A DNA stretch of 64,000 bases from Psychrobacter coccoides (lineage in GTDB: Bacteria > Pseudomonadota > Gammaproteobacteria > Pseudomonadales > Moraxellaceae), in the NCBI RefSeq assembly GCF_017498085.1, contig NZ_JAGBKM010000003.1:86033-150032 (forward strand). Reading direction: 5' to 3'. A model generated the notes under the pieces. It did no database searches, was not told the DNA's origin, and saw nothing but the letters and a program-made list of their open reading frames with translations. The first letter of the stretch is position 1. Every line of letters starts with the position of its first letter. The translations under genes were made by a program, and so were the position numbers. This document shows, piece after piece, positions 54,139 through 63,498 of the stretch.

Positions 54139-55236
54139 ATGACTACAAATCTGTGCTTTGACAACGATACTCGCTATCAATCTTTGGCTGACCTTTCTCA
54201 CGCAAATACTATGGCGCTCTCTTGTGTCGCTGATACGGTAGTGACGCTCACCGATGAGTCTCAGCTAGACGACTTTATGGCCAATACTGCTGACAGTCAG
54301 CCGCTGTTTGTATTATCTGGTGGTAGTAATGTTTTACTTCCCGAGCAGCTACAGGCCACAGTACTACGGCCACAGATGCGTGGTATCACTATAACCGCTC
54401 AAACTGAAGACTATGTAGACATCGAAGTCATGGCAGGTGAAAACTGGCATGACTTAGTCACACATACTGTCAATAAAGGCTGGTATGGGCTCGAGAATTT
54501 GGCGCTAATTCCAGGTCTGACAGGGGCAGCTCCGGTACAAAATATCGGAGCCTATGGTGTCCAACTAGAGGACTCTATGCGCTATGTGCGTGCGTATCAT
54601 CTCCCGAGCAAAACCTGGCACCAACTAACGACCATAGACTGTCAGTTTGGCTATCGAGACAGCCTCTTTAAACGGACGCCTAATACTTGGCTCATCAGCC
54701 GTGTTGGTTTTAGATTGCATACCAATCAAACACACATATCTGCTGATTATGGTGATGTACAGGCCGTCGCTCAATCCTATGCAGAGCAGCATGGACATAC
54801 CCAGCCAACACCAATCGATGTAATGAACGCCATCATTGATATCCGTAAACAAAAACTACCAGACCCAAAGCAACTGCCAAACTGTGGCAGTTTTTTTCAA
54901 AACCCCATCATTACTCACGATCAGTTTTCATTATTACAAGCGACTTATCCTCATATTGTTGGCTATCCGATGCCTGATTCAATGGTCAAAGTCGCTGCGG
55001 GTTGGCTGATAGAACACGCTGGATTAAAGGGTGGCGGCATAGAGCCGATTATTACCCACAAAAAGCAAGCGTTGGTACTAACCAACCACGCCCCTTATCA
55101 AGCGACTCAAACCGATGTCATCACGGCCCAAAACCATATCGCCAAGTGCATTTATGATACCTTCGCCATTACCCTGTACCGTGAGCCTGTTTGGGTAAAT
55201 ACTGACGGTACGGTTGGATACGAGTATGCGGCCTAA
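54139..55236 (+). CDS. murB: UDP-N-acetylenolpyruvoylglucosamine reductase
   Basis: 365 residues, type I MurB. Reduces UDP-GlcNAc-enolpyruvate to UDP-MurNAc (peptidoglycan) with FAD and NADPH. Motifs: LFVLSGGSNVLLPE, LALIPGLTGAAPVQNIGAYGVQLED, FGYRDSLFKR, and PNCGSFFQNPI with the catalytic Ser. The following gene begins before its stop. Confidence 0.96.
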   Translation: MTTNLCFDNDTRYQSLADLSHANTMALSCVADTVVTLTDESQLDDFMANTADSQPLFVLSGGSNVLLPEQLQATVLRPQMRGITITAQTEDYVDIEVMAGENWHDLVTHTVNKGWYGLENLALIPGLTGAAPVQNIGAYGVQLEDSMRYVRAYHLPSKTWHQLTTIDCQFGYRDSLFKRTPNTWLISRVGFRLHTNQTHISADYGDVQAVAQSYAEQHGHTQPTPIDVMNAIIDIRKQKLPDPKQLPNCGSFFQNPIITHDQFSLLQATYPHIVGYPMPDSMVKVAAGWLIEHAGLKGGGIEPIITHKKQALVLTNHAPYQATQTDVITAQNHIAKCIYDTFAITLYREPVWVNTDGTVGYEYAA

Positions 55237-55996
55237 ACGACCGTGGGCCAAACGGCTGTGGCGTCATTACTTACGCTCAGCTGAGCGCTTGATCAAATTG
55301 GTTCGTATTATCAATCTGACCTTTTTATTGGGCTCAACGATGGTCATTTTAACCATCGTCAGTTTGTTTACACCACTGTTTTCTCAGGTGGTGGTTTATA
55401 TGTTTCAGCACCTACCGCTACCTCAGACATCACAGACAGCGACAAGCTCTCCGCCGACTGCCTATGTGGTCCTAGGCGGTGGCCTTACCAACGACAACAA
55501 CAACCAAATCATTCTTAATGGCTATAGTCTAAACCGTGTGCGTACTGCTGCGACAGCCTATCACGACCAGCCACTGCCTATCGTACTCAGTGGCGCTGAA
55601 GCGCCTTGGATGGATCAGTGGCTGATTGAGCATGGTATCGAAGAGTCAATCAGTGAAAACGCCAGTATGAACACCTGTGAAAACGCACGCTTTATTACCA
55701 AGCGCATCGCCTTACAGCATGTCTACTTGATAACGGACAGTTACCATATGGCACGATCACGCAGACAACTGGCCTTAAACGGTATCAACACCACCCCACT
55801 GGCGGCCCCCTTACCAGTCAAACGTGACTGGATGGAACCGGCGCAAAACCTGAGCCACTCTAGGCGTGCTGTTTATGAAATAGCCGCTTATCTGCGTGAT
55901 GTTTTACGTCCACAATCAGATTGTCGCCGTGCTGAAGATGTCACCATTGAACAACTATCGACACCCAGAGGTCAGGCAGTAAAAACGTTTGATTAA
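55226..55996 (+). CDS. DUF218 (YdcF/SanA-type) membrane protein
   Basis: 256 residues from ATG 55226, overlapping murB by 11 nt, so translationally coupled. One N-terminal membrane helix (LTFLLGSTMVILTIVSLF). The DUF218 domain (about 75-230) reads AYVVLGGGLTNDNNN, LPIVLSGAEAP, ENARFITKRIALQHVYLITDSYHMARS. The family is implicated in envelope integrity (SanA, ElyC). The role is unproven here; coupling with murB supports a cell-wall function. Confidence 0.88.
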   Translation: MRPKRPWAKRLWRHYLRSAERLIKLVRIINLTFLLGSTMVILTIVSLFTPLFSQVVVYMFQHLPLPQTSQTATSSPPTAYVVLGGGLTNDNNNQIILNGYSLNRVRTAATAYHDQPLPIVLSGAEAPWMDQWLIEHGIEESISENASMNTCENARFITKRIALQHVYLITDSYHMARSRRQLALNGINTTPLAAPLPVKRDWMEPAQNLSHSRRAVYEIAAYLRDVLRPQSDCRRAEDVTIEQLSTPRGQAVKTFD

Positions 55997-56089
55997 ATGA
56001 AAACAGCCACTCAAAGTAACCATTTACTTGCAAAACCTATGACATCAAACGATGTATAATATAGGTAATTGCTATTTAAGAGGTGTATC

Positions 56090-56368
56090 ATGCTCAGTAT
56101 TTTTTTATTAATTCCTTTGAGTCTGATGCTGTTTGTGGTGGCTATTTGGGCGGTGCGTTATGCCGTAAAATCCAACCAGTTTGAAGACTTAGACAATGCG
56201 TCACAGCGCATCATATTGGATGATCGTCAGGAGCGGCGCCAAGTATTACAGGCTCATGAGTCACGCAAGGCTCCTGAACCCTCTGAGACTTTAGCCACTA
56301 CCGACCATGAAGAGGTCAGCCCAGACACTAGCGTCAACGCCTCGGACGCTGACAATCACAAAACCTGA
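56090..56368 (+). CDS. ccoS: cbb3-type cytochrome oxidase assembly protein CcoS
   Basis: 92 residues from ATG 56090 with GAGG about 7 nt upstream. N-terminal membrane helix LSIFLLIPLSLMLFVVAIWAV, followed by the conserved FEDLDNASQRIILDD motif of CcoS (required for insertion of cofactors in cbb3 oxidase). The polar C-terminal tail is longer than usual. The frame is open to 56069 but without homology. Adjacent to the SafE-like gene, a typical cco neighbourhood. Confidence 0.88.
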   Translation: MLSIFLLIPLSLMLFVVAIWAVRYAVKSNQFEDLDNASQRIILDDRQERRQVLQAHESRKAPEPSETLATTDHEEVSPDTSVNASDADNHKT

Positions 56369-56431
56369 CGATCACAACACATCATCACATCATAAGTTTG
56401 TATGTCGTATATATTTTAGGAGACACTCTCT

Positions 56432-57289
56432 ATGACCACAGCGCTATTGGTTGCGGCATTTTTAATGGGATTTTTGGGTTCGCCGCATTGCTTAGGCATG
56501 TGCGGTGGCTTAGTTGCGGCATTTAGCTTATCTATGCAAGATGTCAGTCCTGCCAAACGCAGGCGTTTAATCGCTACTTATCACTTTGGCCGCTTAGTCA
56601 GCTATTCTGTCTTAGGTTTAATTGCCGGGGTGATTGGCACCACTGTTTTAGAGCCATTGATGAAAGGAAACAGCACACCACGTATCTTGCTTGGTCTGGT
56701 GCTGGTCTTTGTCGGCGTGACCATGCTAGGTATGCCGTTTTTAAATAAACTTGAACGTGTGGGCATGCGGTTTTGGCAGTATCTTAGCCCCATTCGCCAA
56801 AAAGTATTCCCGCTCAATACTTATCCACGCGCATTGGCTGCCGGACTGTTATGGGGCTACTTACCATGTGGACTGGTGTATGGTGCGCTACTGATTGCGG
56901 TGGTAGCACACAACCCTCTAGGCGGTGCTGCCTTGATGTTTGTTTTTGGCTTAGGAACGGTACCCATGCTGGTGGCTACGCATGAGACAGTAGGCTGGCT
57001 ACGTGAAAAAATTGGACGTTTTCGCTTACGTCAGTTAAATGGCGTGCTGATGGTACTCTCAGGCATGGCAGTGATTTTTGTGCCTATGATTATGATGGCC
57101 ATGCATGGCGGTCACGGTGATCATGATGCACATGGCGATCATACACAGATGAGTCACAGCAGTCCTTCTGTTATGGTATCTGACGCAGGCAACTTAAGTC
57201 ATCACGGCACAAGCCCAATGACTGATGCTCCACACGACAGCCTGCATAGTACCGACGAGCACTCAGAAACTATGGCGCATGCTCAATAA
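56432..57289 (+). CDS. Sulfite exporter TauE/SafE-family (COG2836) membrane protein
   Basis: 285 residues. GSPHCLGMCGGLVAAFSLS near 15-33 is the family's conserved Cys/His segment. About six hydrophobic helices, including YPRALAAGLLWGYLPCGLVYGALL. C-terminal 60 residues are rich in His and Asp (HGGHGDHDAHGDHTQMSHS), probably metal-binding. In other bacteria the family accompanies cco genes and is proposed to help copper handling or cytochrome assembly. The link to ccoS, 63 bp upstream, supports that. Confidence 0.88.
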   Translation: MTTALLVAAFLMGFLGSPHCLGMCGGLVAAFSLSMQDVSPAKRRRLIATYHFGRLVSYSVLGLIAGVIGTTVLEPLMKGNSTPRILLGLVLVFVGVTMLGMPFLNKLERVGMRFWQYLSPIRQKVFPLNTYPRALAAGLLWGYLPCGLVYGALLIAVVAHNPLGGAALMFVFGLGTVPMLVATHETVGWLREKIGRFRLRQLNGVLMVLSGMAVIFVPMIMMAMHGGHGDHDAHGDHTQMSHSSPSVMVSDAGNLSHHGTSPMTDAPHDSLHSTDEHSETMAHAQ

Positions 57290-57298
57290 TGTGCTCTG

Positions 57299-57369
57299 TG
57301 CTACTGGCATGAGTTTTACGCTGTCTTTGTCAGTGAAGTACAGCGCACAAAAAATTAGTACCAGTAGCA
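57299..57369. repeat. Probable degenerate R2 repeat / foldback
   Basis: GCTACTGG (57300-57307) and CCAGTAGC (57361-57368) are perfect inverted ends. The inner block CTACTGGCATGAGTTTTAC resembles the R2 start ACTGGTATAAATTTTAC. The central part (ACGCTGT ... ACAGCGC) pairs. It sits between convergent genes and may serve as a terminator. Confidence 0.45.
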
Positions 57370-57464
57370 GCACGACCATATAAAGATATTGATTTTAGTG
57401 CTCGCTGCCTGAACACAGTCAATGACAATTGATGTCTTGAAGGCTTTGTTATACTTGCTCTTGT

Positions 57465-58619
57465 TTATTCTTGCCACTGCTGAAGAGCAAACTTAGTATC
57501 TAAATGCTTTTCCAGCGCTGGCAGATTAAAGGCATCATCTTCACTAACGAAGCTGATACTGACCCCAGTTTGCCCTGCTCGCCCAGTACGACCGATACGA
57601 TGCACATAGTCATCAGGTTGATCCGGCAAGGTATAATTGACCACATGACTGATATCATCAACATGGATCCCGCGTCCTGCCACATCGGTCGCTACTAAAA
57701 TAGAAGCGTGACCGTCTTTGAATTTTTGTAAGTACTTCTCACGCTTTTGCTGAATTACATCACCTGATAGCATGACAACTTTGTGCTGTTGACGCAGCTT
57801 GTGATATAGGCGCTTGACTTGATCCTTACGGTTGGCAAATACAATGACTTTATCCACCTCTGCATCGGCCAAAATACCTTGTAGCGCCTCTAGTTTTTGC
57901 TCCTCTGTCAACAAGTAAAAATGCTGATCCACCAGCTCACTGGTCTTGTGCTCAGGTTCAATCTCGACAAACTGCGGCTCGTGTAACCAGCGGTAGGCAA
58001 GGTTCATCACATCTTGATTGAAGGTCGCTGAGAACAACAGACTTTGACGATCAGTGTTTGGCGGCATACGACCCACCAATCGTTTGATATCAGGGATAAA
58101 CCCCATATCAAGCATACGGTCTGCTTCATCCAGCACCAATACCTCTACACGATCTAGATAGACCATACCTTTGTGCATCAGGTCAATCAATCGACCAGGC
58201 GTGGCAATCAAAATATCGACATAATCACGCTCAAGCTCATGCTGCTGCGTTTCGTAGTTGGTACCACCCATGATACAAACACTATGCAATGACGTGTATT
58301 TGGTCAATGCGACACAATCATCAAATATCTGCTGTGCAAGCTCACGTGTTGGCGCCATGACGACTGCTCGTGGCTCCCCCAAAAAACGTAACTCATCAGC
58401 GGCAAAAGGACGCTTTAACAGGGCTTCCATGATAGTAAGCAAAAACGTGGCTGTTTTACCCGTCCCTGTTTGTGCCTGTCCAATGGCATCTTGGTTGGCT
58501 AGTGTGTGGGGTAGTATTTGTGCTTGAATAGCGGTCAGTTCCGTAAACCCCAAATCACTGACTGCTTTTAGGGTTGGTTCTGAAAGTGGTAAATCAGTAA
58601 ATGTATTAAAATTACTCAA
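57465..58619 (-). CDS. DEAD-box ATP-dependent RNA helicase, RhlB-like
   Basis: 384 residues, short of a C-terminal tail. Full helicase set: Q motif, AQTGTGKT (I), PTRELAQQI (Ia), DEAD (II), SAT (III), VFANRKDQV (IV), VATDVAGRGIHVDD (V), HRIGRTGRAGQ (VI). Closest in pattern to RhlB (TPGRLIDLM, FSATFNQDVMNLA). Probable role is RNA unwinding in decay or ribosome assembly. Monocistronic. Confidence 0.9.
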   Translation of the reverse strand: MSNFNTFTDLPLSEPTLKAVSDLGFTELTAIQAQILPHTLANQDAIGQAQTGTGKTATFLLTIMEALLKRPFAADELRFLGEPRAVVMAPTRELAQQIFDDCVALTKYTSLHSVCIMGGTNYETQQHELERDYVDILIATPGRLIDLMHKGMVYLDRVEVLVLDEADRMLDMGFIPDIKRLVGRMPPNTDRQSLLFSATFNQDVMNLAYRWLHEPQFVEIEPEHKTSELVDQHFYLLTEEQKLEALQGILADAEVDKVIVFANRKDQVKRLYHKLRQQHKVVMLSGDVIQQKREKYLQKFKDGHASILVATDVAGRGIHVDDISHVVNYTLPDQPDDYVHRIGRTGRAGQTGVSISFVSEDDAFNLPALEKHLDTKFALQQWQE

Positions 58620-58810
58620 AAAGTCATCCTTTTATTTTTAAATCAAATTAGCCATAACGTGCCAATTAAACAGCCTGTGTCCGATGCTGCAGTACAGACT
58701 CGTACACACGAAAAAGCCAAGCCTTATGCCTGATCTGTACCAACATATTGCAACACGCTCAATAGTGGTAAGCTCTGACTGGCTTGACTCAGTAGTATAT
58801 CAGTAGTGGT

Positions 58811-58838
58811 CATGACGTTGTCGTTAAACAACGTCATG
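58811..58838 (-). terminator. Perfect hairpin downstream of csp gene
   Basis: CATGACGTTGT (58811-58821), CGTTAA loop, ACAACGTCATG (58828-58838): an 11-bp perfect stem. No following T-run, so it may protect mRNA ends or be rho-assisted. It lies 10 bp past the csp stop. Confidence 0.5.
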
Positions 58839-58848
58839 ATCATGCTGG

Positions 58849-59064
58849 TTATTCGTCTATTTTTCTAACTTCTTCAGCCTGTAGGCCTTTTTGACCTTCA
58901 ACCACACTAAACTCCACTTTCTCACCATCTTTTAAAGAACGATAGCCATCGCCTTGAATAGCGCGAAAATGGACAAAAATATCTTCGCCGCTATCACGTT
59001 GAATAAAGCCAAAGCCTTTTGAGTCATTAAACCACTTAACGATACCTTGTTCACGAGCTGACAT
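58849..59064 (-). CDS. Cold-shock domain protein
   Basis: 71 residues, one cold-shock domain. RNP1 KGFGFIQ and RNP2 DIFVHFRAI are intact. It binds single-stranded nucleic acids; likely an RNA chaperone. AGGA about 9 nt before ATG 59064. The leader of about 140 nt is typical of csp genes. Confidence 0.95.
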   Translation of the reverse strand: MSAREQGIVKWFNDSKGFGFIQRDSGEDIFVHFRAIQGDGYRSLKDGEKVEFSVVEGQKGLQAEEVRKIDE

Positions 59065-59398
59065 AATTGTGTTTCCTAAAAAGTGCGATTAGACCCAAAT
59101 TCCTTTGCAACATTGCATATAAACGGGTGCTAAAATCATAATATAAACGGGATGTTAAAATACCAAAAAAAGTATTTGTAACAAGCTTGCAATATTTATT
59201 GCATAAAAAATATCATACCACGGGTTTTTAGTAACACAAAGCCTTTTAACATGCTTAAGGCCGCTTAGGTGGTGTTTTTATGTAATTTTTTTATAACTTG
59301 GTGGTCAAGCTGCTATTATAAACTCGATTGTATCTTACTCTGGCTTTAACACATCTTTTTTACCAAATTTTTGTTTTTATCTACCAAAAGAGAAATTT
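59065..59398. other. Region between csp and aroQ: csp leader, both promoters
   Basis: 334 bp between divergent genes. It carries a csp promoter candidate (59212-59239), two 11-bp direct repeats ATATAAACGGG (59117-59127, 59141-59151) in the csp leader, and the aroQ promoter region, not assigned. Confidence 0.6.
59212..59239 (-). promoter_or_regulatory. Candidate csp promoter
   Basis: Minus strand: -35 TTGTGT (59239-59234), 16-nt spacer, -10 TATGAT (59217-59212). RNA start near 59205 would give a leader of about 140 nt. Confidence 0.55.
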
Positions 59399-59947
59399 AT
59401 GAGTGTACTCTCTCCCCCATCAAACACCACAACATCAGATTTGGCTCACACAACAGCAACACCATCACTGACTCGCAAAGTCCTATTGGTCAATGGTGTC
59501 AACTTAAACCTACTCGGCAAGCGTGAGCCTGAAATTTATGGTCACACAACACTTGCAGATATCGAAGCCAAGCTCTCAGCTCATGCGGCCAAGCATGATG
59601 TCACGCTGATTTGTATTCAGTCAAATCACGAAGGGCAGCTGATTGACGACATTCAACATTATGGGCTATTGGCTGATGCTGCCATGCAGGTCGATGCGAT
59701 TATTATCAACCCTGCTGCTTTTACTCACACCTCAGTGGCGCTACGTGACGCCTTATTGGCCACTCAAAAACCGTTTATCGAGGTACATTTATCCAATGTT
59801 CATAGTCGTGAACCGTTTCGTCATCACTCCTACTTAAGTGACATCGCTGTCGGTGTCATTTGTGGCTTAGGTCACCTAGGGTATCAAATGGCACTTGATT
59901 ATTGGTTAACCAATACATATAACACTCCTATAGAGTCCTGCAAATAG
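59399..59947 (+). CDS. aroQ: 3-Dehydroquinate dehydratase, type II
   Basis: 182 residues, about 30 more than usual because of a Ser/Thr-rich N-terminal extension (residues 1-25). Dehydrates 3-dehydroquinate in the shikimate pathway. Motifs: [20 protein letters not shown] (catalytic Tyr), [30 protein letters not shown] and [20 protein letters not shown] (catalytic His). A GAGA ribosome binding site is upstream of ATG 59399. Confidence 0.95.
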   Translation: MSVLSPPSNTTTSDLAHTTATPSLTRKVLLVNGVNLNLLGKREPEIYGHTTLADIEAKLSAHAAKHDVTLICIQSNHEGQLIDDIQHYGLLADAAMQVDAIIINPAAFTHTSVALRDALLATQKPFIEVHLSNVHSREPFRHHSYLSDIAVGVICGLGHLGYQMALDYWLTNTYNTPIESCK

Positions 59948-60041
59948 TTGGACCTCTCACAATCTATATCTACTGGCTAAGTGAACGATACTTAGCTGGA
60001 ATAAAGATCAATGAAAACAACCTTAATATACGGTGATATGA

Positions 60042-61343
60042 ATGGCAAAATCGTCCGGAAAACGCTTTATGAAACTTGCTGGCATGACTGCAAGCATTGC
60101 AGGAAAAGCGGCTAAAAACTCATTTAAGCACCTGTCTAGTGACGAAGAAAAACGTCTGCAAGCTCGTTCTGAGATGATGCAAGATGTGGGCATTCAGATT
60201 GCTGAAACATTAGGTGAGATGAAAGGCGCAGTCATGAAAGTGGGGCAAATTGCGTCACAGTACAAAGATGTCTTTCCGCCGGAGGTCGCAGCTGCTCTAG
60301 AGAGGCTACAAAAAGACGCCCCGCCCATGCCGTATAGTCAAATCAAAGCGCAAGTTGAGCGTGAGCTAAAAGCGCCTATTTATGAGCTGTTTGCAGAGTT
60401 TGAGGAAGTGCCGTTTGCTGCCGCCTCTATAGGTCAAGTTCATAGAGCCACTCTACTTTCTGGACAAAAAGTCGTGGTCAAGGTGCAGTATCCTGGCGTT
60501 GATGAAAACTGCGACAGTGACCTGAAGCAAGTACGCATGGCCTTAAAGATTGCTGGCGTGCTCAATATGAGTCGTGAATTGCAAGATCAGCTATTTAATG
60601 AGATACGCCAAAGCTTATATGATGAGCTTGACTACGTTAAAGAAGCGCATAACCTACTGGTATTTGGTGCCTTCCACGCCGATGATGAAGGTATTATTAT
60701 CCCTAAAGTCATCGGCAGCCACTCCTCCAAGCGCATTTTAACTCTGACTGAAGAAATCGGAGAAACGCTAGCGACGGCCGCCACATGGGACAATGAGATC
60801 AAGCAAAAAATAGCCAAGCGCCTGTTTCATTTTAGTGCCGGTCAACTGTTTGGCCTGTACCGTATGCACTGTGACCCGCATCCTGGCAACTTTGCTTTTC
60901 GTGCTGATGGCAGTGTCGTTGCCTATGATTTTGGCGGTATTCGAAGTTACAGCGACAATGAAGTGCAGCTGTTTCGCAGATTTGCCAAACATGCGGTAAA
61001 AGGCGATACCACAGCGCTTGAACAGGATTTAATCGCCTTGGGTATCCGCCGTGACGACGACAAGGACATTCCAGGTGAGTTTTATGAGCAGTGGCTGGCG
61101 ATTGGTCTCAAGCCCTTATCTATACCGCCCTACCATGAAGGCGTTTTTGACTTTGGCAATAGCCAAGTCCATCACGAAGCCATCACCCAGATGCGCACGT
61201 CATTAAAATACTTTGGTCAATTTCAACCTTCTGCAACCACCATGATGCTGGATCGTACGGTATCAGGACAATACTGGAACTTGGTCAATTTGGGCGTTGA
61301 GATAGACTTTTTGCCCTTAGTACAAGAGTATTTAGAACTCTAA
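60042..61343 (+). CDS. ABC1/UbiB-family atypical kinase-like protein (AarF domain)
   Basis: 433 residues. GAVMKVGQIASQYKDVFPPEV (KxGQ motif of ABC1 proteins) at about 67-87, AAASIGQVHRA, VVKVQYPGV, LDYVKEAHN, CDPHPGNFAF and VAYDFGGIRSYS (catalytic-loop equivalents). No C-terminal membrane helix like UbiB, so it is not simply UbiB. The family is linked to ubiquinone and lipid homeostasis. The exact role is unknown. Convergent with the ion-channel gene. Confidence 0.88.
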   Translation: MAKSSGKRFMKLAGMTASIAGKAAKNSFKHLSSDEEKRLQARSEMMQDVGIQIAETLGEMKGAVMKVGQIASQYKDVFPPEVAAALERLQKDAPPMPYSQIKAQVERELKAPIYELFAEFEEVPFAAASIGQVHRATLLSGQKVVVKVQYPGVDENCDSDLKQVRMALKIAGVLNMSRELQDQLFNEIRQSLYDELDYVKEAHNLLVFGAFHADDEGIIIPKVIGSHSSKRILTLTEEIGETLATAATWDNEIKQKIAKRLFHFSAGQLFGLYRMHCDPHPGNFAFRADGSVVAYDFGGIRSYSDNEVQLFRRFAKHAVKGDTTALEQDLIALGIRRDDDKDIPGEFYEQWLAIGLKPLSIPPYHEGVFDFGNSQVHHEAITQMRTSLKYFGQFQPSATTMMLDRTVSGQYWNLVNLGVEIDFLPLVQEYLEL

Positions 61344-61390
61344 AATAACTGTAAAGCCCAGTGAGCTATGTAGGGCGTGCCTTATCTGAA

Positions 61391-62221
61391 TTATACGTGC
61401 AAAGCATGGCCACAGCGGTCACAAAACGTCGCTCCAACCGCATGGCCAAACTTGCCGCAGTTCGGACAAGTAATTGGATTGAGCTGTGGACGCATGTTAC
61501 GTGCCAGCTCGGAGGTAAAAATCCCTGTCGGTACAGCAATGATCGAATAACCGGTAATCATGACCATGGTTGCAATCGCCTGACCTAGCGGTGTCTTCGG
61601 TGACATATCACCATAACCAACCGTCGTCATCGTCACAACTGCCCAATAGATAGACAGCGGAATACTGGTAAAGCCATTTTCTGGCCCTTCCACCACATAA
61701 ACAACAGAACCAAATATCGTCACCAACAATACCAATGATAAGAAAAACACGGTGATTTTTTGTTGGCTGGTTCTTAGGGCCGATGCCAAAAATCCTGCTT
61801 GCTGCATATACGCCTTGAGCTTGAGCACTCGGAAGACACGCAAAATACGCAAAATACGTATCACCAGCAGATACTGCACGCCCACAAACATCAAGCTCAG
61901 GTAACTTGGCAACACTGAGAGCAAATCAACAATACCAAAAAAGCTAAACACGTAACGCAAACGATTGGGCGCTGAAAACAACCGCAAAAGATATTCGATG
62001 GTAAATAAAATGGTAAAAAACCATTCTGCATAAAAAAATATCGTACCGTACTGCAGACGCATGTATAACACACTATCAAGCATTACGACGGCCACGCTGG
62101 TCAAAATAGCGATGAGCAGTACGATATCAAACAGCTTACCCAATCGAGTGTCTGTGCCTTCAATAATAATATGAATGCGGTTACGTAAATGAGTAATGGC
62201 TTCAGCGGTTGGTTGCTTCAT
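61391..62221 (-). CDS. Voltage-gated-type potassium channel protein with C-terminal zinc ribbon
   Basis: 276 residues. Six membrane segments in the Kv arrangement: S4-like RILRILRVFRVLKLK and selectivity filter TTVGYGDMSP. At the C-terminus, CPNCGKFGHAVGATFCDRCG is a four-cysteine zinc ribbon (C-x2-C ... C-x2-C). Similar proteins occur widely as annotated 'ion transporters'. Ion selectivity is predicted from the filter. Confidence 0.92.
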   Translation of the reverse strand: MKQPTAEAITHLRNRIHIIIEGTDTRLGKLFDIVLLIAILTSVAVVMLDSVLYMRLQYGTIFFYAEWFFTILFTIEYLLRLFSAPNRLRYVFSFFGIVDLLSVLPSYLSLMFVGVQYLLVIRILRILRVFRVLKLKAYMQQAGFLASALRTSQQKITVFFLSLVLLVTIFGSVVYVVEGPENGFTSIPLSIYWAVVTMTTVGYGDMSPKTPLGQAIATMVMITGYSIIAVPTGIFTSELARNMRPQLNPITCPNCGKFGHAVGATFCDRCGHALHV

Positions 62222-62629
62222 AGATGCAGTAGGCTCATAAAATCAATGGTTGCATAGCGTCGAATGGCTTGACGTGATATGGATAAGCGCAGGTTAGTAA
62301 TCATACGCAGAAGTGGTTTATAATATCTGTCACTTGAGAGGCTCATCATGACACATAATTTGTCACAGTGTAGCAAAAAACGGCTCCTAGCGACATACTA
62401 TTCATCAGCTTGGGCGGGTGGTTATGCTATCTAAGGGCCGTAGCTGATGAGACTTCCACTGATGATTAATACTTATCTGATGAGTGTTCGCTGCATTTAT
62501 TTAGAGACGCAGGATAGCACTTGGTTATTCTGATAATATACGATTCTGACAACATATAATCACTATCAAGATGTGCGACTGATATTCAGTCTATATTTAT
62601 TAATAGATAAAATTTAAGGACATAACAAC
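62222..62629. other. Intergenic region upstream of the yebC-family gene
   Basis: 408 bp. Holds a possible 27-codon ORF at 62348-62431 (MTHNLSQCSKKRLL...) preceded by GAGAGG, a TATAAT box at 62319-62324, and a 9-bp inverted repeat TCATCAGCT (62402-62410) / AGCTGATGA (62442-62450) overlapping the end of the small ORF. Function not evident. Confidence 0.4.
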
Positions 62630-63379
62630 ATGGCAGGTCATTCAAAATGGTCAAATATCAAACATCGTAAAGCCCGTCAAGATGCGGTACGCGGCAAAAT
62701 ATTTACCAAAGTGATTCGTGAGATTGTCTCAGCGGCCAAGCAAGGCGATCCTGATCCTGATAAAAACCCTCGCTTGCGTGCTGCTATCGAAAAGGGCTTG
62801 TCTGTTAACATGACGAAAGACACCATCAACCGGGCTGTCGAACGTGGTGCAGGTGGTGGCGACAACGATAACATGGACGAGATTAACTACGAAGGCTACG
62901 GCGTCGGCGGCGTGGCCGTCTTGGTCGAGACCATGACAGACAATGTCAATCGGACGGTCAGTGAGGTGCGCCATGCCTTTACCAAGCATGATGGCAATCT
63001 TGGCACATCAGGGTCAGTCGCTTATCTGTTTACCAAACGTGGAGAGATCGTCTTTGATGACATCAGCCTAGAAGATGAGGTCATGCTTGCTGCCTTAGAT
63101 GCAGGCGCTACCGATATCGAAAATGATGGCGAGAGCTTGATTGTGGTTACTGAGGTCGATAACTTTGGACAAGTTAAAGATGCGTTAAACGCCGCAGGAC
63201 TAGAGTCTGACAATGCTGAGGTGACGATGTCACCCTCGACACAGGCTGAAATCGATAATGTTGATGACGCCGAAAAGGTCATGAAAATGATTGATATGTT
63301 AGAGGATTTAGACGATGTACAAAACGTCTATAGCAACGTCAGCTTTACCGATGAGGTGATGGCAGCGCTTGAAGCCTAG
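62630..63379 (+). CDS. YebC/PmpR-family transcription or translation regulator
   Basis: 249 residues, complete family length. N-terminal [25 protein letters not shown] is the YebC signature, followed by [31 protein letters not shown] and [19 protein letters not shown]. YebC proteins have been reported as transcription regulators and, in recent work, as helpers at polyproline stalls. The ribosome binding site is AAGGA (TTAAGGACATA) before ATG 62630. Confidence 0.95.
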   Translation: MAGHSKWSNIKHRKARQDAVRGKIFTKVIREIVSAAKQGDPDPDKNPRLRAAIEKGLSVNMTKDTINRAVERGAGGGDNDNMDEINYEGYGVGGVAVLVETMTDNVNRTVSEVRHAFTKHDGNLGTSGSVAYLFTKRGEIVFDDISLEDEVMLAALDAGATDIENDGESLIVVTEVDNFGQVKDALNAAGLESDNAEVTMSPSTQAEIDNVDDAEKVMKMIDMLEDLDDVQNVYSNVSFTDEVMAALEA

Positions 63380-63411
63380 CTCAGATGCAGTACAGCCTAA
63401 TAACAAATAAT

Positions 63412-63450
63412 AAAAAAGCCAAACGTCTTGTATAGCGTTTGGCTTTTATT
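63412..63450. terminator. Bidirectional terminator between the yebC-family gene and ogt
   Basis: AAAAGCCAAACG (63414-63425) and CGTTTGGCTTTT (63436-63447) form a 12-bp stem with T-rich flanks on both strands. Confidence 0.9.
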
Positions 63451-63498
63451 ATGGCTGTCCATCTAATTATTCAACAAGAGTATGCATACTCATTGCCG

